Source of the DNA: Paraflavitalea sp966211765
GTDB taxonomy: Bacteria; Bacteroidota; Bacteroidia; Chitinophagales; Chitinophagaceae
DNA length: 64,000 bases
Reading direction: 5' to 3'
Assembly (NCBI GenBank): GCA_966211765.1
Contig: CBIHOV010000038.1
Span: 1-64,000, forward strand
In this document: positions 60,848-64,000 of the stretch, one piece after another
Layout: every line of letters starts with the position of its first letter
How positions within the stretch are numbered: the first letter of the stretch is position 1
Notes under the pieces: generated by a model
The model's database searches: none
Told to the model about the DNA's origin: nothing
The model's input: the letters and a program-made list of their open reading frames with translations, nothing else
Made by a program: the position numbers and the translations under genes

Positions 60848-61843
60848 ATGAATGGGATCAATTTACCCAAAGTGATATTGGGGACCAGTGGTTTGGGTAA
60901 CCTTTATGTAGCATTGAGCGATGCCGATAAATATGCGATCGTGAAAGAATGTGTGCAGCATTCGGCAAAGCCGGTGGTGTTTGATACGGCCGGTAAGTAT
61001 GGGGCGGGACTGGCCCTCGAATCTTTGGGGAGGTGCTTACAACAGTTAAACGTACCACCGGAAGATGTACTCATCAGCAATAAACTGGGCTGGTATCGCA
61101 TTCCGCTTACCACCGGAGAGCCCAGCTTTGAACCGGGCGTATGGAAAGACCTGCAATACGATGCCGCGCAAAGGATCAGTTATGAAGGCATTTTACAATG
61201 TTTTGAACAGGGCAATCAATTGCTCAATGGTTACCGGGCCCAACTGGTTTCTGTGCACGATCCGGATGAATACCTCGATGCGGCTATTGATGAAAAGGAC
61301 CGTCAAAATAGATTTGAGCACATTAAAGAAGCATATCGCGCTCTCTTTGACCTCAAAGCACAAGGGAAAGTAATAGCCGTGGGGGTGGGAGCTAAAAACT
61401 GGGTTACTATACAGCAGATCACCAGTCACATAAAACTGGATTGGGTAATGATCGCCAATAGCATGACGCTCCATGCGCACCCCGAAGACCTGCTGCAGTA
61501 CATGCAGGAATTGAAGAACAGCAATACGCATATCATCAACTCTGCTGTCTTTAACGGTGGTTTTCTTACCGGCGGCGATTACTACAATTACAAGCCGGTA
61601 TTGGGCGACGATCAAGTGCAGCAGGGCCTGTTGCAATGGCGGGAGCGTTTTTTTGCAGTGTGCGCCCGGCATGGGGTACAACCGGCACATGCCTGCGTAC
61701 AGTATGGATTGAATGCGCCCGGTGTTACCAGCATAGCCCTGAGCACTTCCAAAGCGGCCAGGGTAAAAGACAATATTGAACTGGCAACGGCAGGTATTGA
61801 TCATGTCTTTTGGCAGGCATTGGCGGAAGAACAGTTGATCTAA
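60848..61843 (+). CDS. Aldo/keto reductase, L-fucose dehydrogenase-like
   Basis: 331 residues. The AKR barrel shows KVILGTSGLGNLYV at the start, VVFDTAGKYGAGLALESLG with the catalytic Asp and Tyr, VLISNKLGWYRIPL with the catalytic Lys, and LVSVHDPDEY with the catalytic His. This subgroup includes D-threo-aldose 1-dehydrogenases that oxidise L-fucose to L-fuconolactone with NAD(P). Context with fucosidases and permease supports that role. Downstream steps (lactonase, fuconate dehydratase) would be expected beyond the window. Cytoplasmic. Confidence 0.88.
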   Translation: MNGINLPKVILGTSGLGNLYVALSDADKYAIVKECVQHSAKPVVFDTAGKYGAGLALESLGRCLQQLNVPPEDVLISNKLGWYRIPLTTGEPSFEPGVWKDLQYDAAQRISYEGILQCFEQGNQLLNGYRAQLVSVHDPDEYLDAAIDEKDRQNRFEHIKEAYRALFDLKAQGKVIAVGVGAKNWVTIQQITSHIKLDWVMIANSMTLHAHPEDLLQYMQELKNSNTHIINSAVFNGGFLTGGDYYNYKPVLGDDQVQQGLLQWRERFFAVCARHGVQPAHACVQYGLNAPGVTSIALSTSKAARVKDNIELATAGIDHVFWQALAEEQLI

Positions 61844-61854
61844 AAACAGCAGTT

Positions 61855-62874
61855 ATGAAAGCATTGATATGTACTACTCCGGGCAGTTTTGCCTGGGTGA
61901 ATCCAGAACGGCCGGTATTGAAAAAAGACCATGCGATCATTCAGATCAAACGCATCGGTATTTGTGGCACCGACCTGCATGCCTTTCGCGGCACACAGCC
62001 CTACTTTACCTATCCCCGCATTTTGGGACATGAACTGGCTGGAACACTCGTGGAGGCAGACAATGCGCCAGGCTTTTCTATAGGAGAGGCTGTCACTTTT
62101 ATCCCTTATTTCAATTGTGGCCACTGCATTGCCTGCCGTACCGGAAAACCCAATTGTTGTGTGGAGATGAAAGTATGCGGCGTGCATGTGGATGGTGGTA
62201 TGGTGGAATACCTGCAGGTGCCATCTTATGCATTGGTGCATGGTGAAGGACTTAGCTATGACGAACTAGCCCTGGTGGAACCCCTGGCCATCGGCGCCCA
62301 CGGCGTACGAAGGGCAGGGATAGAAAAGGGGGATGCTGTGCTGGTCATCGGTGCAGGGCCTATTGGCATAGGCACGATGGAATTTGCCCGGATCGCCGGA
62401 GGCAAAGTGATAGCGATGGATGTAAGCGATGACCGGCTGGCCTTTTGCAGTCGCCATATAGGCGTTGAGCATACCATCAACCCTTTGCACGGCGATGCTG
62501 TGGAGTGGTTAAGCACTTATACCAATGGCGACATGGCCTCGGTAGTGTTTGACGCCACCGGCAACCTGAAGGCCATTAATGACGGTATCAACTACCTGGC
62601 CCATGGTGGCCGCTATGTGCTCATTGGGCTGCAAAAGGAAGCATTCAGTTTCAGTCATCCCGAATTTCACAAGCGTGAATCTACGCTTATGAGCAGCCGC
62701 AATGCCACCCGGGAGGATTTTGAGCACGTGATGGCTGCTATGAAAAACAGGGCCGTTGATCCGAAAACCTATATAACGCATCGCGCTCCATTCGATAATG
62801 TGATAGAGGAGTTTGAAAGCTGGTTAAAGCCTGAAACGGGTGTAATAAAAGCGATGATCAGTGTGGATCAATAA
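61855..62874 (+). CDS. Zinc-dependent medium-chain alcohol/sugar-acid dehydrogenase
   Basis: 339 residues from ATG 61855 (15 extra codons are open upstream). Catalytic zinc ligands Cys37 (GICGTDLH) and His59-Glu60 (GHE); structural zinc Cys88, Cys91, Cys94, Cys102 (CGHCIACRTGKPNCC); NAD motif VIGAGPIGIGTMEFAR. It resembles galactonate/fuconate-type and sorbitol-type oxidoreductases used in non-phosphorylating deoxysugar breakdown. 11 bases after the aldo/keto reductase stop; same operon. Substrate inferred from context only. Confidence 0.9.
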   Translation: MKALICTTPGSFAWVNPERPVLKKDHAIIQIKRIGICGTDLHAFRGTQPYFTYPRILGHELAGTLVEADNAPGFSIGEAVTFIPYFNCGHCIACRTGKPNCCVEMKVCGVHVDGGMVEYLQVPSYALVHGEGLSYDELALVEPLAIGAHGVRRAGIEKGDAVLVIGAGPIGIGTMEFARIAGGKVIAMDVSDDRLAFCSRHIGVEHTINPLHGDAVEWLSTYTNGDMASVVFDATGNLKAINDGINYLAHGGRYVLIGLQKEAFSFSHPEFHKRESTLMSSRNATREDFEHVMAAMKNRAVDPKTYITHRAPFDNVIEEFESWLKPETGVIKAMISVDQ

Positions 62875-62911
62875 ACATTTCCTATACCGATAAATAATAA
62901 ATGTCGAAAAC

Positions 62912-64000
62912 ATGATAAGGTTTTGTTTCATGGGATTGCTACTCAACATCTGTATGTTTAGCTACTCGTATGCCCAAACAAAGGCGCCCCAACCTGTTGG
63001 CCCTATTCCCAATGCCAATCAGCTGCGATGGCAGGAAATGGAGTATTATGCGTTCCTTCATTATTCTACAAATACTTATACAGACCAGGAATGGGGTTAT
63101 GGTGAGGATGATCCAAAGATATTTAATCCCGATAAGCTGGATTGCCGCCAATGGGCGCGTGTTTGCAAGGAAGCAGGCATGAAAGGCATTATCCTGACGG
63201 CCAAGCACCATTCGGGGTTTTGTTTGTGGCCTTCCAAATACACGGAATACTCCGTTAAAAATTCTCCCTGGCGCGGCGGAAAGGGCGATATCGTTCGTGA
63301 TCTGGCCAATGCCTGTAAGGAATATGGCCTGAAGTTGGGTATCTACCTCTCGCCCTGGGACAGAAACCATCCCGACTATGGCCGTCCTGAGTATATTACT
63401 TATTTCAGGAACCAGCTCAGGGAATTGCTGACCAATTATGGAGATATTTTTGAAATATGGTTCGACGGCGCCAATGGCGGTTCTGGTTATTATGGCGGCG
63501 CCCGGGAAACCCGCACAATAGATCGCACCACCTATTATGATTGGTCAAACACCTATAAGCTCATCCGCGAACTACAGCCTACCATCGTGATATGGAATGA
63601 CGGCGGTGACAGGGCCAATCTGCGCTGGGTAGGAACTGAAGGCGGATGGGTGGGCGAAACAAACTGGAGCCTGTTGAATGCTACGGGCGATGTGCCCTGG
63701 GATATGTTGCACCATGGGGTGGAAAATGGTGATTCCTGGGTGCCCGGCGAAGTGAATACTTCTATCCGTCCCGGATGGTTTTACCACGAATACGAAGACA
63801 GCAAGGTGAAAACATTGCCGCATTTGCTGACCACCTGGTACAGCTCTTTCGGCCGGAACGCAACATTGCTGCTTAATTTTCCCATAGACAGGCATGGGTT
63901 GATACATGAGAACGACGAAAAGGCGGCATTGCAATTGGCCAGATCCATTAAAGAGGCGTTTGCGGTAGACCTGGCGGCCAGGTCGAAAGTAAAAGCTTCC
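62912..64000 (+). CDS. GH29 alpha-L-fucosidase, 3' end beyond the window
   Basis: 363 residues are visible before the window ends. Signal peptide to about 22 (CMFSYSYAQ). The catalytic barrel includes YYAFLHYSTNTYTDQEWGYG, GMKGIILTAKHHSGFCLWPS, LKLGIYLSPWDRN and the nucleophile Asp185 in FEIWFDGANGG. This is the common exported Bacteroidota GH29 type. 37 bases after the dehydrogenase stop, so it continues the operon. The C-terminal part, which may carry a CBM or sorting domain, is cut off. Confidence 0.93.
   Translation, partial: MIRFCFMGLLLNICMFSYSYAQTKAPQPVGPIPNANQLRWQEMEYYAFLHYSTNTYTDQEWGYGEDDPKIFNPDKLDCRQWARVCKEAGMKGIILTAKHHSGFCLWPSKYTEYSVKNSPWRGGKGDIVRDLANACKEYGLKLGIYLSPWDRNHPDYGRPEYITYFRNQLRELLTNYGDIFEIWFDGANGGSGYYGGARETRTIDRTTYYDWSNTYKLIRELQPTIVIWNDGGDRANLRWVGTEGGWVGETNWSLLNATGDVPWDMLHHGVENGDSWVPGEVNTSIRPGWFYHEYEDSKVKTLPHLLTTWYSSFGRNATLLLNFPIDRHGLIHENDEKAALQLARSIKEAFAVDLAARSKVKAS

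Overview
The window reads as chromosomal DNA of a member of the phylum Bacteroidota, most likely family Chitinophagaceae. The signs are type IX secretion (T9SS) C-terminal sorting domains, hybrid sensor proteins with two-component-type propellers, FG-GAP/IPT giant surface proteins, leaders of the TTG-N18-TAnnTTTG promoter type with weak ribosome binding sites, and a GH29 fucose-utilisation locus. The family assignment is an inference; no rRNA or intact tRNA gene was seen. Base composition is patchy: roughly 1-4.8 kb, 26.5-35.1 kb and 41.1-42.3 kb are visibly AT-rich next to a GC-richer backbone, which suggests acquired segments.

Layout. 0.2-4.8 kb: an AT-rich accessory block with an unknown protein coupled to a TPR-like/AraC regulator, then a secreted protein, a caspase-fold (C13-like) lipoprotein and a small protein homologous to the non-peptidase domain of that lipoprotein. 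5.0-8.7 kb: DUF2975/XRE pair, ankyrin lipoprotein, acyltransferase, phytanoyl-CoA-dioxygenase-like protein. 8.8-15.6 kb: one giant secreted IPT/FG-GAP protein built from three super-modules. 15.6-21.4 kb: two VOC proteins, an OmpA-like lipoprotein, a GlcG/DJ-1/cupin cluster, an M24 peptidase and an NTF2-like protein. 21.4-23.2 kb: a long gene-free stretch rich in repeats. 23.2-26.1 kb: an ABC exporter operon with its YtrA-type GntR regulator. 26.5-28.1 kb: an IS110-family element with a structured leader that may encode a bridge RNA. 28.4-35.2 kb: a defence-like island of three modules separated by diverged copies of a tRNA-3'-end/terminator-like repeat; it contains a lone DUF2971 gene, a DUF2971-SIR2 pair, and a three-gene set of a possible PD-(D/E)xK-like protein, a proteasome/HslV-like Ntn hydrolase and a single-span membrane protein. 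35.2-40.7 kb: a CE2/GDSL esterase with ricin-like domain, a beta-helix glycosidase-like T9SS protein and an erythromycin-esterase homologue. 40.9-47.0 kb: a segment flanked by a duplicated T9SS sorting-domain sequence, holding a small basic-adaptor-like protein, a propeller histidine kinase and a clostripain-like (C11) caspase-fold protein whose 5' end overlaps the kinase gene head to head. 46.8-51.7 kb: beta-helix T9SS protein, YceI protein, DUF4242 proteins. 51.9-56.4 kb: LytS/LytTR-type two-component pair, with a 78-bp regulatory-looking sequence present both next to it and upstream of the yceI-like gene. 56.5-64 kb: divergent AraC regulator and an L-fucose scavenging operon (permease, mutarotase, two GH29 fucosidases, aldo/keto reductase, zinc dehydrogenase), running off the end of the window.

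The best candidates for something undescribed are the DUF2971-SIR2 pair (30.0-31.9 kb), the proteasome-like Ntn hydrolase module (32.3-35.1 kb) and the repeats that punctuate them, together with the paired operator-like palindromes upstream (28.7-28.8 kb). All of these rest on motif reading only; no database or structure search was possible.
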